From positions 59,813-123,812 of the forward strand of contig JAIRPN010000003.1 in NCBI GenBank assembly GCA_031256975.1: 64,000 bases of DNA, in the 5' to 3' direction. Position numbers and translations under genes: made by a program. This DNA is from Verrucomicrobiales bacterium. Its GTDB lineage: Bacteria > Verrucomicrobiota > Verrucomicrobiia > Methylacidiphilales > JAAUTS01. Positions 23,871 to 35,909 of this stretch are shown one piece after another. Every line of letters starts with the position of its first letter. Positions within the stretch are counted from its first letter, which is position 1. The notes under the pieces were generated by a model. It saw only the letters and a list, made by a program, of their open reading frames with translations. It made no database searches and was not told where the DNA came from.

Positions 23871-26225
23871 TTAGCGGGGGGAGGGGGCTTTGTCTAGCGC
23901 CGTGGCTGGAATATTTTGCCCGGAAGCCGTTTTTGGGGAACTCAAATTGTAATCCCACGGAACATTGTTCCAGGGGCTGTTGGGATCGGCGGGATTGGAG
24001 AGCAGTTTGTAGCAGTTTTCGTGGTTGGCAACCCGTTTGCCCGCCCAGACATAACGGCCGTCGAGGAAATTTTGCCCCATTTCCTGCCACGAAGAGAAAT
24101 ATTTCTGGATTTCCCGCGCGTTTGACAGCAACAAATTCCAAGCCTCGTCTTCCTTGAGATATTTTGCGTCATAAGCCAGTTGCACCACGTAGGCGTAACT
24201 GCAAAGGTCCCAGGCGACAGCGCTGCGTTCCCCCCATTTGGAATAAATCTCGCGGGTGCTCTTGGCCTCGCCGGCTTCGTCGTCGGGCAGGGTTTTCAAG
24301 TAATCGGCAAACTGGGAATCGGACATGGCGGAATTCTTTTTGCCCAACTCCTGGTATTCCTTGCGGTGGCCTTCCTCGTTGAGCCATTTCAAGGTGTCCA
24401 GCAGGTCCTGTTTATTGCCGATGTTCCATTCCTCGCGCAAGGTTTGCTGCAGGCTGCGGCTTCGTTTGTCCAAACCGCCCAGATACTGCTGGTCCCAACC
24501 ATTGACTTGCGTGTAGATGGCGCTAACAGCGAGGGCCCAGGTTTTATCCTTGGGCAGGGGATCTTGGCGCGGAGGATTGGGAATGATATGCAAATCCGTC
24601 ACGACGGCTCCCTTGCCGCGCAAATAATCCACCACGTCATTCAGTCCCAGATTGCCGGCCTGGGTCAGGGCGGTTTCTCCCCGGTTGTCTTGCAGATTGA
24701 TATCAGCCCCGGCTGCCAGCAGAATTTCGAAAGGTTGCAGGTTACCTGAGTGATTCTTTGCGGCGTAAATCAGCGGACTTTCGCCATCGTGATCACGGGC
24801 ATTGATATTGGCCTTGGAGGCAATCAAGGCGCTTAAGGTTCCATCGTTGGCCTGTCGGGCATTAGCGGCATACATCAACGCCACCCGGCCATTCTGATTC
24901 GCCAGATTGACATTGGCGCCGCGTTCAACCAGCAACTTGATGGCCGCCGAGCGGTTGGATGCCGCGGCATACAGCAAGGCGGTGGATTTTTCGTGGTCGG
25001 CCAGATTGATGCTGGCGCCGTGTTTCAACAGAAAATCAATCGCCTCGGTTTTGTTATGCTGGGCGGCGGCCATTAGCGGCGTTGCGCCGGAGTTGTCGGC
25101 CTCATCGACCGTGCAACCTTGTTGCAGCAGGAATTCCATCATGGGCACCTGGTTATTGGCGGCGGCATAGGAAAGCAGGGGCTTGGGCAGCAGGCCCTTG
25201 AAAGAAAGCTTTGCCCCGGAGGCGAGCAGTAGTTTGGCCAATTCGAGATTGTTGGCGCCAACCGCGTAGGACAATGCCGTATTCTTGTGGTTGCTGCCGT
25301 TGGGATCCGCGCCATTTTTCAAAAGACAGGCGGCGAGTTTGTTGTTTTGCCACCAGCCTGCCAGCATGAGCGGGGTGAATTTGCCATTGGTGGAGACCCA
25401 GTTGCAATCGGCCCCGGCATCAATCAGAACCAGGGCACTGTCGGTGCGGTTGTAATCAGCCGCCGCTCCCAGCGCACTGTCGCCGTTTTTGCCGGTTTGA
25501 TTTATCTTGGCCCCCTTGGACAACAGGTATTGCAGCACCGCGATATTGTCGTAACGAGCAGCTTCCACCAGCGGGAGCAGGCCGTCCTGATTGGGTTGGT
25601 TGCAATCCGCTCCGCCGGCTATTAACGAGGTAACCTGTGTCAGATCGCCGGCGCGGGAGGCCGCTAACAGTAAGTCGGCAGGTTTCGGCGTTAGCGGGAT
25701 TCGGCGACCGGTCAGGGCCGTGTATAGTTTCGGCTGCTTGGTTTTCAACCAATTATCGAAACGCACGTCGACGGCAAACGGCAGGGTGACCAACCGGGAG
25801 TAATAAGTCCGTTGCTGGATGACAACATTTTTGGAAAAAATATAGCCGGCCCAGGAAATGGTCAGAAAAATCAAAACCAACGCGACAACGAATCCCAGGA
25901 GTCGTGAAAAATCATACTTGCGTTTGGCGATAAAACGGGCTCCATACAGGATAGCCCATAAAAACAAGGCGATTGCCGGGGTGTAAAACAGGGTGATGCA
26001 CATAGCCCCGATGATATCGCTGCGCCTGGCCGAGAAAGAGTTGACCAGATCGGCGCTCAACACCAGCCAGGCGCTAATCGCCAGTGACAGAAACAACGGG
26101 AAGAAGACCAGCCAGCGGGTGGTGCGGGAAATGCGTTTGAACAAAATAATCAACGCTAACAGCGAAATAAAAAAATAAATCGCCAGAATAATGAACGGCA
26201 CTGCAAAGCGGATTAAGTCACTCAT
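23871..26225 (-). CDS. Membrane protein with ankyrin repeats and DUF1266-like domain
   Basis: 784 residues from ATG 26225. Four hydrophobic segments fill about residues 6-32, 42-66, 74-102 and 112-135, then a short linker, then about eleven ankyrin repeats (near 185-570; repeated patterns such as GATPLMAAAQHNKTEAIDFLL and HGASINLADHEKS). The C-terminal 200 residues match the DUF1266 pattern: WNIGNKQDLLDTLKWL, GHRKEYQEL, AWDLCSYAYVVQLAY, FSSWQEMGQNFLDGRYVW. The function is unknown; ankyrin arrays bind proteins, and DUF1266 is reported near toxin or secretion-linked genes in some bacteria. The combination is unusual. Confidence 0.8.
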   Translation of the reverse strand: MSDLIRFAVPFIILAIYFFISLLALIILFKRISRTTRWLVFFPLFLSLAISAWLVLSADLVNSFSARRSDIIGAMCITLFYTPAIALFLWAILYGARFIAKRKYDFSRLLGFVVALVLIFLTISWAGYIFSKNVVIQQRTYYSRLVTLPFAVDVRFDNWLKTKQPKLYTALTGRRIPLTPKPADLLLAASRAGDLTQVTSLIAGGADCNQPNQDGLLPLVEAARYDNIAVLQYLLSKGAKINQTGKNGDSALGAAADYNRTDSALVLIDAGADCNWVSTNGKFTPLMLAGWWQNNKLAACLLKNGADPNGSNHKNTALSYAVGANNLELAKLLLASGAKLSFKGLLPKPLLSYAAANNQVPMMEFLLQQGCTVDEADNSGATPLMAAAQHNKTEAIDFLLKHGASINLADHEKSTALLYAAASNRSAAIKLLVERGANVNLANQNGRVALMYAANARQANDGTLSALIASKANINARDHDGESPLIYAAKNHSGNLQPFEILLAAGADINLQDNRGETALTQAGNLGLNDVVDYLRGKGAVVTDLHIIPNPPRQDPLPKDKTWALAVSAIYTQVNGWDQQYLGGLDKRSRSLQQTLREEWNIGNKQDLLDTLKWLNEEGHRKEYQELGKKNSAMSDSQFADYLKTLPDDEAGEAKSTREIYSKWGERSAVAWDLCSYAYVVQLAYDAKYLKEDEAWNLLLSNAREIQKYFSSWQEMGQNFLDGRYVWAGKRVANHENCYKLLSNPADPNSPWNNVPWDYNLSSPKTASGQNIPATALDKAPSPR

Positions 26226-26298
26226 AACGCCCATGCCTAAGCTAGCGTAAAAAGCCCCGGGGACAAAGCCCAAATCCGTTGCCAAGGGGAAGCAAAAG

Positions 26299-26379
26299 TG
26301 CGCTCGAGAGGACTCGAACCTCCACGGTGTTACCCACAAGCACCTCAAGCTTGCGCGTCTGCCATTTCGCCACGAGCGC
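26299..26379 (-). tRNA. tRNA-Leu(GAG)
   Basis: The minus strand gives GCGCTCG ... CGAGCGC as a perfect 7-bp acceptor stem, D arm GCGAAATGGC, anticodon stem CAAGC/GCTTG with loop TTGAGGT (anticodon GAG), a long variable arm of class II type and a T arm with GGTTCGAGTCC. CCA is not encoded. It lies between the ankyrin and TonB receptor genes. Confidence 0.95.
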
Positions 26380-26424
26380 GGTTAATTGGAACAGAAATAA
26401 TGCCAAAGCCGGGAGTTAAGTAAA

Positions 26425-28419
26425 CTAAAAATTCAGCGTTAGCCCGAGCATGCCATTGATGCCGGGCATCGGGTAACCCGGGCGGTAATAGTAGCTGCTA
26501 TCCGTCAGGTTTTCGATGGCGAGGAAAACTTCACTTTGCTTGAGATGGGCCTTTTCAGACGCGAATAAATAGCTGAGCTTGGCATTGGCGGTGACAAATG
26601 AGGAAACTTGCGGGTTGCTTGAAGGATTGGCCGTGCTGCGGTCGTAAGCCTTGTCCGGGTTGACGTACATCCGGTCCTGATAGAGCAGGTCGACGCTAAG
26701 GCGGAAGTTTTGCAGGAAATTCCAGTTGAATCCGGCGCTGGCGGTCCATTCGGGGGCGTAGGGCATGCCGGTGACGGAGCTTTGCAGCCAGGTCATTCCG
26801 GCAAACAGGGTAAAATTCTCGATGGGGGCGTAGCTGATGCTGTTTTCAACCCCGTAGTTGTGATAGTCGCCGATATTTTCAAATCCGGTGGGTGGACCGA
26901 AACCGGGAGTCACGAGTACATAGCGGTTATGCCCGTCATCAAGGAAAACCGTGGAATCAACCTTCAGTTGTTTGTTAAATTGATGGCTGATACCGAATTC
27001 ATAATGGTTGAGAGTTTCTGCGCTGAGATTGCGCCAGGCGTCGCGAGTTGCCGGATTGTTCGCTAATGGCGGAATCAAGGCTTGGGAGAAGGCGGCGACA
27101 TTGAGGCCGGGATAATTCACACCACGCGCATAGTTGGCGTGCAATTCGGTATCCTTGTAGCCAAAGACCACACCGCCGAACGGGGATAATTCGGAATCAA
27201 ATACACTGTGGACGTACCCGCGCAATCCACCGGAAGGCTGGGCATACCAAGCGTCCTTGCTGCCAAACAGATGATTGACGGCGATGTAAGGTGAGTAAAT
27301 TTCAAAATCGGTGCGGGTAAAATAGGTGTTGTAGGCGGGATCATAGGCCTCGGCGGTGGATTTGCCGCTAATCACGTCGTAATCCATGCCGGTGAGAATT
27401 TCGCCTCCTTCCCATGGCTGGAAGGTTTCCTTGGCGCGGACGCCATATAAGTCCCAGCCGATCAATGTATTGTTAGTGTCAGAGGGCTGAACGGGTTTTC
27501 CGCTGTTGTTCATGCCCTGGTCAAACCAGCTCGCGTTGCCGTTGTTCCAGTAGGGTTTGATAAACCCCTGGGCGTTGTCGTATTTGTTGGCAATGGTCCA
27601 GACACTCATGGAATCGCTGGTTTGGTAATTGCCCATGTGATAGGGCTGTCCTTGTACGCCGGGATCCTCAGCATAGTTGTCGGTGAAGTCGCCAAAATAG
27701 GAAACGTGCCAGTTGTCGTCGAGTTGGTAACCGAGTCGGAAAAAGTAATCGCGAATGGTGCCTCCGGCATTGTCGCGCTGGCCGTCGGAACTTCGGTAGC
27801 TTTGCCCGGCGTAATAATCGAAGGAACCGATCTTACCGCCGCTGTTCACTTTTTCGATGCCGGTATTCATGGTTCCGTAAGCTCCGGTCACTTGAGAAGA
27901 AAGGCCGGGATCGTTGATTTGTTTCGGAGTTACGTCGATGGCGGCGAAGGCATTGCCGAAATTCTGCGGCTGCGCGCTTTTGTAAACGGTGATGGAATCA
28001 GCCGGGTCGAGCGAAAGTGTATCCAGCAGGGAATGGCTGAACACGCCGTTGTAGCGGGGCACGCCGTCAAACAAGGTCAGCAGTTCACTGCCGGGACGAC
28101 TGGCACCAAGTCCGCGAATGAAGATGGCCCCTCCGCCTGCGCCGCCGTAGGAACCGATATTGTTGTAACGGGAAATATTGACTCCGGGGGTGGTCCGTAA
28201 TGCGGAACTGAGGTCTTGCGCGTTGAGGTCGTTGATTTGTTGCTGACTAACCACGCTGGAATTACTGCCGTAAGCGTCGGTGGCATTGCCCTGAATGATC
28301 GGCGTGGCGGTAACGGTCACCTCCGGCAGTACGCTAATGGCGGTAGTGTCTTCGGCCTGAATTCGGGCCAAAGCCAGCAATGCGGTCGTTGCGACCGCGC
28401 AAATGCGGGGGTAGCGCAT
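26425..28419 (-). CDS. TonB-dependent outer membrane receptor
   Basis: 664 residues with a signal peptide (MRYPRICAVATTALLALARIQA), a TonB box-like LPEVTVTAT, a plug domain (about 40-165, QDLSSALRTTPGVNISRYN, GGGAIFIRGLG, LFDGVPRYNGVF) and a 22-strand type barrel ending GLTLNF with terminal Phe. It imports a scarce ligand (siderophore, cobalamin, metal or sugar) using TonB energy. I see no Fur box or cobalamin riboswitch in the 67 bases to carB, so the ligand is open. tRNA-Leu lies just downstream. Confidence 0.9.
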   Translation of the reverse strand: MRYPRICAVATTALLALARIQAEDTTAISVLPEVTVTATPIIQGNATDAYGSNSSVVSQQQINDLNAQDLSSALRTTPGVNISRYNNIGSYGGAGGGAIFIRGLGASRPGSELLTLFDGVPRYNGVFSHSLLDTLSLDPADSITVYKSAQPQNFGNAFAAIDVTPKQINDPGLSSQVTGAYGTMNTGIEKVNSGGKIGSFDYYAGQSYRSSDGQRDNAGGTIRDYFFRLGYQLDDNWHVSYFGDFTDNYAEDPGVQGQPYHMGNYQTSDSMSVWTIANKYDNAQGFIKPYWNNGNASWFDQGMNNSGKPVQPSDTNNTLIGWDLYGVRAKETFQPWEGGEILTGMDYDVISGKSTAEAYDPAYNTYFTRTDFEIYSPYIAVNHLFGSKDAWYAQPSGGLRGYVHSVFDSELSPFGGVVFGYKDTELHANYARGVNYPGLNVAAFSQALIPPLANNPATRDAWRNLSAETLNHYEFGISHQFNKQLKVDSTVFLDDGHNRYVLVTPGFGPPTGFENIGDYHNYGVENSISYAPIENFTLFAGMTWLQSSVTGMPYAPEWTASAGFNWNFLQNFRLSVDLLYQDRMYVNPDKAYDRSTANPSSNPQVSSFVTANAKLSYLFASEKAHLKQSEVFLAIENLTDSSYYYRPGYPMPGINGMLGLTLNF

Positions 28420-28486
28420 CGGGATATAATAGGAATCTTGTCGCTAAAGACAAGATTCACGTTCAGATGCGATAGGGATTATCTGC

Positions 28487-31738
<3,252 letters not shown>

Positions 31739-31904
31739 GCGAAATAAACTGCCAGCGCTTTGGGGAATGCCAAGTTTTTTTAGGAGAATTTTAAGTGTTA
31801 AGTATCCTTATGTATTCAGGATCGGAGCCTTGGAAATGCCCCATTGGTAAAAGGCGGATAAAAACAAGAGTTGGCGTTTGACTCCGGTGATTTATGTTTA
31901 GGAC

Positions 31905-33128
31905 ATGCTCCGGGTCTTATTTGTTGATTTTAACTCCTATTTTGCCTCGGTGGAGCAGCAATTGCGGCCCGAGTTGCGCGGGAAACCGGTGGCGGTGGTT
32001 CCGGTGCGGACGGATACGACTTGTTGCATCGCCGCCAGCTATGAGGCCAAGCGTTTCGGGGTGCGAACCGGGACCAATGTGGGCGAAGCCAAGCAGATGT
32101 GCCCGGGCTTGCAGATTGTCGACGCCCGGCACGGGCATTATGTGCGTTTTCACAATGAGTTGGTTGAATTGATCGACACGCTAATCCCGGTGGAACAGGT
32201 AATGTCGATCGATGAGATGGCCTGCACGCTAATACCCAAGTTTCGTGAGCGGGAGGCGGCCTTGTCATTGGCGTCGAAGATCAAGCGGGAAATTGCTGAA
32301 AAAGTCGGCGAATGCATGAAATGTTCGATTGGCATCGCGCCGAATGTATTCCTGGCCAAGACGGCCTCGGATATGCAGAAGCCGGACGGTTTGGTGGTGA
32401 TCGAGGAAAAGGATTTGCCGCAATGCCTGTATGACTTGGAATTGCGTGAACTGTCGGGCATTGGCCAACAAATGGAGCGCCGTTTGCGGTCGCAGGGCAT
32501 CAATTCGATCAGGGAACTTTGCGCCTTGGACCGGCGGGAGATGCGGGTGGCATGGGGGAGCGTCGAAGGGGAGCGTTATTTCGAGGCCTTGCGCGGGGCG
32601 GTATTGCCGGAACGCGAGGTGCAGCACCGCACCCTGAGCCAGTCGCATGTGCTGGAGCCGAAATTGCGCAATGAAAAGGACGCCTACGCGGTGTTGAGCC
32701 GTTTATTGCAAAAAGCCATGATGCGTCTGCGTCATGAGGAATGGCTGAGTGGCGAGTTGGTCATTAGCGTCAAGTATGCCAGTGGCGAAAGGTGGGGGGA
32801 CTCGCTAACCCTGCAGGAGACCGACGACACCATGGAGTTGCTGCGGATCATGGAGCAATTGTGGCACCGGCGGCCGCACGGGCTGAAAAAGCCGTTTTAT
32901 GTCGGCATGGTCCTGGCGAAACTGGTTCACCGCGGCAATCATACGCCCCAGTTGTTCCAGGCACCCGCTAAGCGTCAGGAATCGCTCAATAAGGCCCTGG
33001 ATGCCTTGAATGAGCGTTTTGGCAAACACGCGGTATATTTTGGCAGTGCCCATGAGGCGCTTGATTCAGCCCCGATGCGGATTGCTTTCAACCGCATTCC
33101 GAACCTGGATCTGGAAGGTGATGAATAG
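31905..33128 (+). CDS. Y-family DNA polymerase
   Basis: 407 residues. The N-terminal FVDFNSYFASVEQ supplies the first catalytic Asp, SYEAKRFGV and SIDEM supply the others, and ELSGIGQQMERRLRSQGI is the helix-hairpin-helix thumb. It is therefore an active-looking lesion-bypass polymerase of the DinB/UmuC class, not the inactive ImuB type. The C-terminal little-finger region is divergent and I see no obvious beta-clamp motif at the end, so the exact subfamily is open. The next gene, msrB, begins on the last base of its stop codon. Confidence 0.88.
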   Translation: MLRVLFVDFNSYFASVEQQLRPELRGKPVAVVPVRTDTTCCIAASYEAKRFGVRTGTNVGEAKQMCPGLQIVDARHGHYVRFHNELVELIDTLIPVEQVMSIDEMACTLIPKFREREAALSLASKIKREIAEKVGECMKCSIGIAPNVFLAKTASDMQKPDGLVVIEEKDLPQCLYDLELRELSGIGQQMERRLRSQGINSIRELCALDRREMRVAWGSVEGERYFEALRGAVLPEREVQHRTLSQSHVLEPKLRNEKDAYAVLSRLLQKAMMRLRHEEWLSGELVISVKYASGERWGDSLTLQETDDTMELLRIMEQLWHRRPHGLKKPFYVGMVLAKLVHRGNHTPQLFQAPAKRQESLNKALDALNERFGKHAVYFGSAHEALDSAPMRIAFNRIPNLDLEGDE

Positions 33129-33688
33129 TGAAACATAAAACCATAACCACCCTGTTGCTATTGGCGTCGTTGTCGCCGCTAATGGCGGAAGATTCTGCCT
33201 CAACTCCTATGAATACCAAGAATGCCTGTACCACCCAATGCGGACTGCCCACTTCGGACGCTGAATTGCGCAAGCTCCTGACGCCGGAGCAGTACCGCAT
33301 CATGAAACAAAACGGCACCGAGACGCCGTTTCACAATGCTTATTGGGATAATCACGAGGCCGGGATTTACGTCGACCGCATCAGCGGCATACCGTTGTTT
33401 AGTTCGCAGGACAAATTTGATTCCGGCACCGGCTGGCCTAGTTTCATCAAGCCGCTAAACGCCAGCGTAATCGCGGAAAAACAGGATAACAGCCACGGGA
33501 TGTCGCGCGTGGAAGTGCGGGCGGCACTTAGCGACTCGCATCTTGGACACGTCTTTCCCGACGGTCCGGCGCCGACGCATTTGCGCTATTGCATGAATTC
33601 GGCCTCGCTGCGCTTTGTTCCGGTGAAGGACCTGGCGAAGGAAGGCTATGGCGACTACGCCAAGCAGTTTGAAAAATCCGCCAAGTAG
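33128..33688 (+). CDS. msrB: Peptide-methionine (R)-S-oxide reductase, exported
   Basis: 186 residues from GTG 33128 with a signal peptide (MKHKTITTLLLLASLSPLMA), so it acts in the periplasm. The MsrB fold is recognised by GTETPFHNAYW, FDSGTGWPSF, SDSHLGHVFPDGPAPTHLRYCMN with the catalytic Cys in RYCMNS. The paired CxxC zinc motifs of many MsrB are absent: where C-x-x-C-G-x-x-LF is expected the text is VDRISGIPLFSS. Two Cys near residues 36 and 40 may act as resolving thiols. It reduces methionine-R-sulfoxide after oxidative damage. Confidence 0.92.
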   Translation: MKHKTITTLLLLASLSPLMAEDSASTPMNTKNACTTQCGLPTSDAELRKLLTPEQYRIMKQNGTETPFHNAYWDNHEAGIYVDRISGIPLFSSQDKFDSGTGWPSFIKPLNASVIAEKQDNSHGMSRVEVRAALSDSHLGHVFPDGPAPTHLRYCMNSASLRFVPVKDLAKEGYGDYAKQFEKSAK

Positions 33689-33714
33689 GCCGCTAATGAC
33701 GCGGGACAACCGGA

Positions 33715-34059
33715 TTAACCGGGAGGCCATTGCAGGGCGCGTCCGCCGAGCACGTGGACGTGCAGATGCGGCACGGTTTCACCGCCGTTAATGCCGTTGT
33801 TAATCACGATCCGGTAACCGCCTGATTCCAATCCCTCCTGCCTGGCCACCGCCGCGGCCGCCAGCAACAGGTTTCCCAGCAGGACATTTTCTTCGGCGGG
33901 AACCTCGGCGATGCGGTGGAAGCGTTTCTTGGGAATCACCAGGAAATGCACGGGGGCCTGTGGATTGATGTCGCGAAAAGCCAGCAATTCACTGGTTTCG
34001 TGGATGATCTGGGCGGGGATTTCGCGGTCGATGATTTTTTCAAAGATGCTCTTGGACAT
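33715..34059 (-). CDS. HIT-family hydrolase (histidine triad nucleotide-binding)
   Basis: 114 residues, HINT-type. SIFEKIIDREIPAQIIHE at the start, FRDINPQAPVHFLVIPKK in the middle, NNGINGGETVPHLHVHVLGGR at the end with the HxHxH triad. Family members hydrolyse nucleoside phosphoramidates such as AMP-lysine. Same strand as the next two genes (nrdR group), so probably one transcript. Confidence 0.92.
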   Translation of the reverse strand: MSKSIFEKIIDREIPAQIIHETSELLAFRDINPQAPVHFLVIPKKRFHRIAEVPAEENVLLGNLLLAAAAVARQEGLESGGYRIVINNGINGGETVPHLHVHVLGGRALQWPPG

Positions 34060-34080
34060 GGTTTACGATTAGCGGCTTTT

Positions 34081-34632
34081 TCAAACGATGACCAGTTCGA
34101 TGTCGTCGTTGCAGCGGTGCGCCAGTTTGCCGCGAACGAAGGTGACGATCTCCTCGCTCAGTCCCGAACAGCGGTGCTGCCAGCGTCCGGCGTGCTGCAG
34201 AATCTTGACCGCCTCGCGCAAGCCCTCGATTTTTACGCCGCTAATGGTGAGCCAGGCGATTTCCTCAAGGTAGAGGTTGAGGCGCTGGAAAAACAGCAGC
34301 TCAAATCCGGATTGGCGGGCCAGTTCCGGCAGGTAAATCACCGCGCGCGGCGCGGTTAGCGTCAATTTCTCCGCCACGTCGGAATAGCCGATGTGCTCGA
34401 GCGAGGTGCGGATCAAATCCTGCAGTTCCGACGAGCCGATCAGAGTTCCCTGGAATTCCTTGCGCAGGTAATAGACCAAGGCCTTGAGCAGTTCGGCGGT
34501 CCATGGCCAATCCTCGTAACCGGCGCGCAGGGCGGAGCGGTCGATGGTTTCGGCCAGCCAACCTTCCGACAGAGGCACGTTGCGTTTGTTTTGCCAGAGC
34601 ACCAGGGGAAGGTCTTGCGGAATGGCGATCAT
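34081..34632 (-). CDS. Conserved protein of unknown function in the nrdR operon
   Basis: About 183 residues from ATG 34632. The N-terminus (IPQDLPLVLWQNKRNVPLSEGW) is followed by a helical region with LIGSSELQDLIRTSLEHIGYSDVAEKLTL, which is faintly like the end of an ATP-cone, and a C-terminal helical part. I cannot assign a function. Position immediately after nrdR suggests a link with deoxynucleotide control or simply co-transcription. Confidence 0.6.
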   Translation of the reverse strand: MIAIPQDLPLVLWQNKRNVPLSEGWLAETIDRSALRAGYEDWPWTAELLKALVYYLRKEFQGTLIGSSELQDLIRTSLEHIGYSDVAEKLTLTAPRAVIYLPELARQSGFELLFFQRLNLYLEEIAWLTISGVKIEGLREAVKILQHAGRWQHRCSGLSEEIVTFVRGKLAHRCNDDIELVIV

Positions 34633-34648
34633 TTCATGGTTAGCGCCG

Positions 34649-35098
34649 TCAGGTGTGCATGCTTTGCACTTCCTCGACGAACTCGTTGATATCCTTGAAT
34701 TTCCGATAAACCGACGCGAAGCGGACGTAGGCGACTTCATCCAGTTGCCGTAATGCGCGCATGATGGCCTCGCCGATTTCCGTGGTGGGGATTTCGCCGT
34801 TGAACTTTTTTTCCAATTCATCGGTGATTTTGTCGGCGGTTTCCTCCAGCGTCTCGCGGCTGATGGAGCGCTTTTCGCAGGCTTTCATCAAACCGTTGAA
34901 AATCTTTTTGCGTTCGAACATTTCGTAACGTCCATCGCGCTTGATCACGCGCAAGTCCTCGCGTTCGATTTCCTCGTAGGTGGTGAAGCGATAGCCGCAG
35001 GCCAGGCATTCACGGCGACGACGAATGGCGGCGCCGTCCTTCAGAGGGCGCGAATCGATAACCCGGTCATCCATGCTGCTACAGCGAACGCATTTCAT
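34649..35098 (-). CDS. nrdR: Transcriptional repressor NrdR
   Basis: 149 residues from ATG 35098. The N-terminal zinc ribbon is MKCVRCSS ... CLACGYRFTTYE and an ATP-cone follows (VIKRDGRYEMFERKKIF ... ADKITDELEKKF). NrdR senses ATP/dATP and represses ribonucleotide reductase genes at paired NrdR boxes; no nrd gene is in the window. It heads the three-gene group with a hypothetical gene and the HIT gene. Confidence 0.96.
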   Translation of the reverse strand: MKCVRCSSMDDRVIDSRPLKDGAAIRRRRECLACGYRFTTYEEIEREDLRVIKRDGRYEMFERKKIFNGLMKACEKRSISRETLEETADKITDELEKKFNGEIPTTEIGEAIMRALRQLDEVAYVRFASVYRKFKDINEFVEEVQSMHT

Positions 35099-35305
35099 AC
35101 AAGATATTGAGTTGACGTGAAAATAGCCGACCCTGTCCCTTGTGGTCAAGCAAAATGCTTTTTCCTGCGATAATGAAAACTAATAACTTTGAGTTTTGGA
35201 AGAAAATAACTGGACGGGACGGGCTGCGAGCGAGGGCTTAATGGTGCAGTAATTTGCGCCCGGCAAATGAGCCGGGGCGAATATCCGGGGTTGGGCGTCG
35301 ACTAA

Positions 35306-35341
35306 CAAAAAAAGCGGAGACATTTCTGTCTCCGCTTTTTA
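35306..35341 (-). terminator. Rho-independent terminator of the histone-like gene
   Basis: AGCGGAGAC (35313-35321), loop ATTTCT, GTCTCCGCT (35328-35336), a perfect 9-bp stem. A-rich on the left and T-rich on the right, so it works in both directions; on the minus strand it ends the Lys-rich gene. Confidence 0.85.
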
Positions 35342-35355
35342 TTAAATGAAAAAGC

Positions 35356-35463
35356 TTATTTCTTTTTCTTCGCAACCTTTTTCTTGGGGGCTGCTTTCTT
35401 CACCGCCTTTTTCTTGACGACTTTCTTAACAGCTTTCTTCGCAACTTTTTTCTTAGCTGGCAT
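35356..35463 (-). CDS. 35-residue Lys/Ala-rich histone H1-like protein
   Basis: ATG 35463 to TAA 35356: the peptide is almost entirely Lys, Ala and Val in a KKAVKK-type rhythm (MPAKKKVAKKAVKK at the start, VAKKKK at the end). A strong Shine-Dalgarno (AAGGGGGTGAG) sits just upstream and a terminator just downstream, so it is a genuine small gene. Such peptides resemble the tail of histone H1 and Hc1-like proteins, which neutralise and compact DNA. It would be a nucleoid-associated protein in the cytosol. Confidence 0.8.
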   Translation of the reverse strand: MPAKKKVAKKAVKKVVKKKAVKKAAPKKKVAKKKK

Positions 35464-35909
35464 CCTAACTCACCCCCTTCCGTTCTGGTGTAAACATATT
35501 TTTATTTCCTTGCGGAATGACTATGCAATTAAAATTAATTGTTGAAATCGTCAATAACATTCTGCGCGCTGGCTTAACATTTTTTTTGGTTCAAAATCGA
35601 AGTGTATTTGGTATATAAAAAAATAATAAATAATTTTATATGATTTTAGGGATTTTAAAAAACTGTTCAATGTGAATGAGGCCATATTGTATTGTATATA
35701 ATGCGTTTTTCTATTGATAAAACCTATATCTTATTGGTATCAGGCCATGGCTGGAATTTTTCAGGAGGCTGGAAAACGATCAAAAATTCAATTCCTGATC
35801 ATATTATATTTTATAAAGATAAATAATTATTTTTCGCGGGATAAGTCGCAAAAAAATCTGTCAATTTTTTGCGAGTGAAGCGCGGAAAAAATTCAAACGG
35901 TGACGAAAA
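35464..35909. other. AT-rich intergenic region, no supported gene
   Basis: 446 bases between the histone-like gene and rpoN. It holds the ribosome binding site and, presumably, the promoter of the histone-like gene. A TATAAT occurs at 35697-35702 on the plus strand but has no convincing -35 box; a 41-codon frame begins at 35701 without a ribosome binding site. Nothing else is clear. Confidence 0.6.

Noticed and set aside
28420..28486. Cobalamin riboswitch before the TonB receptor
   Set aside because: The gap is only 67 bases and shows no B12 box.
35701..35826. 41-codon frame in the AT-rich gap
   Set aside because: No ribosome binding site and no recognisable product.
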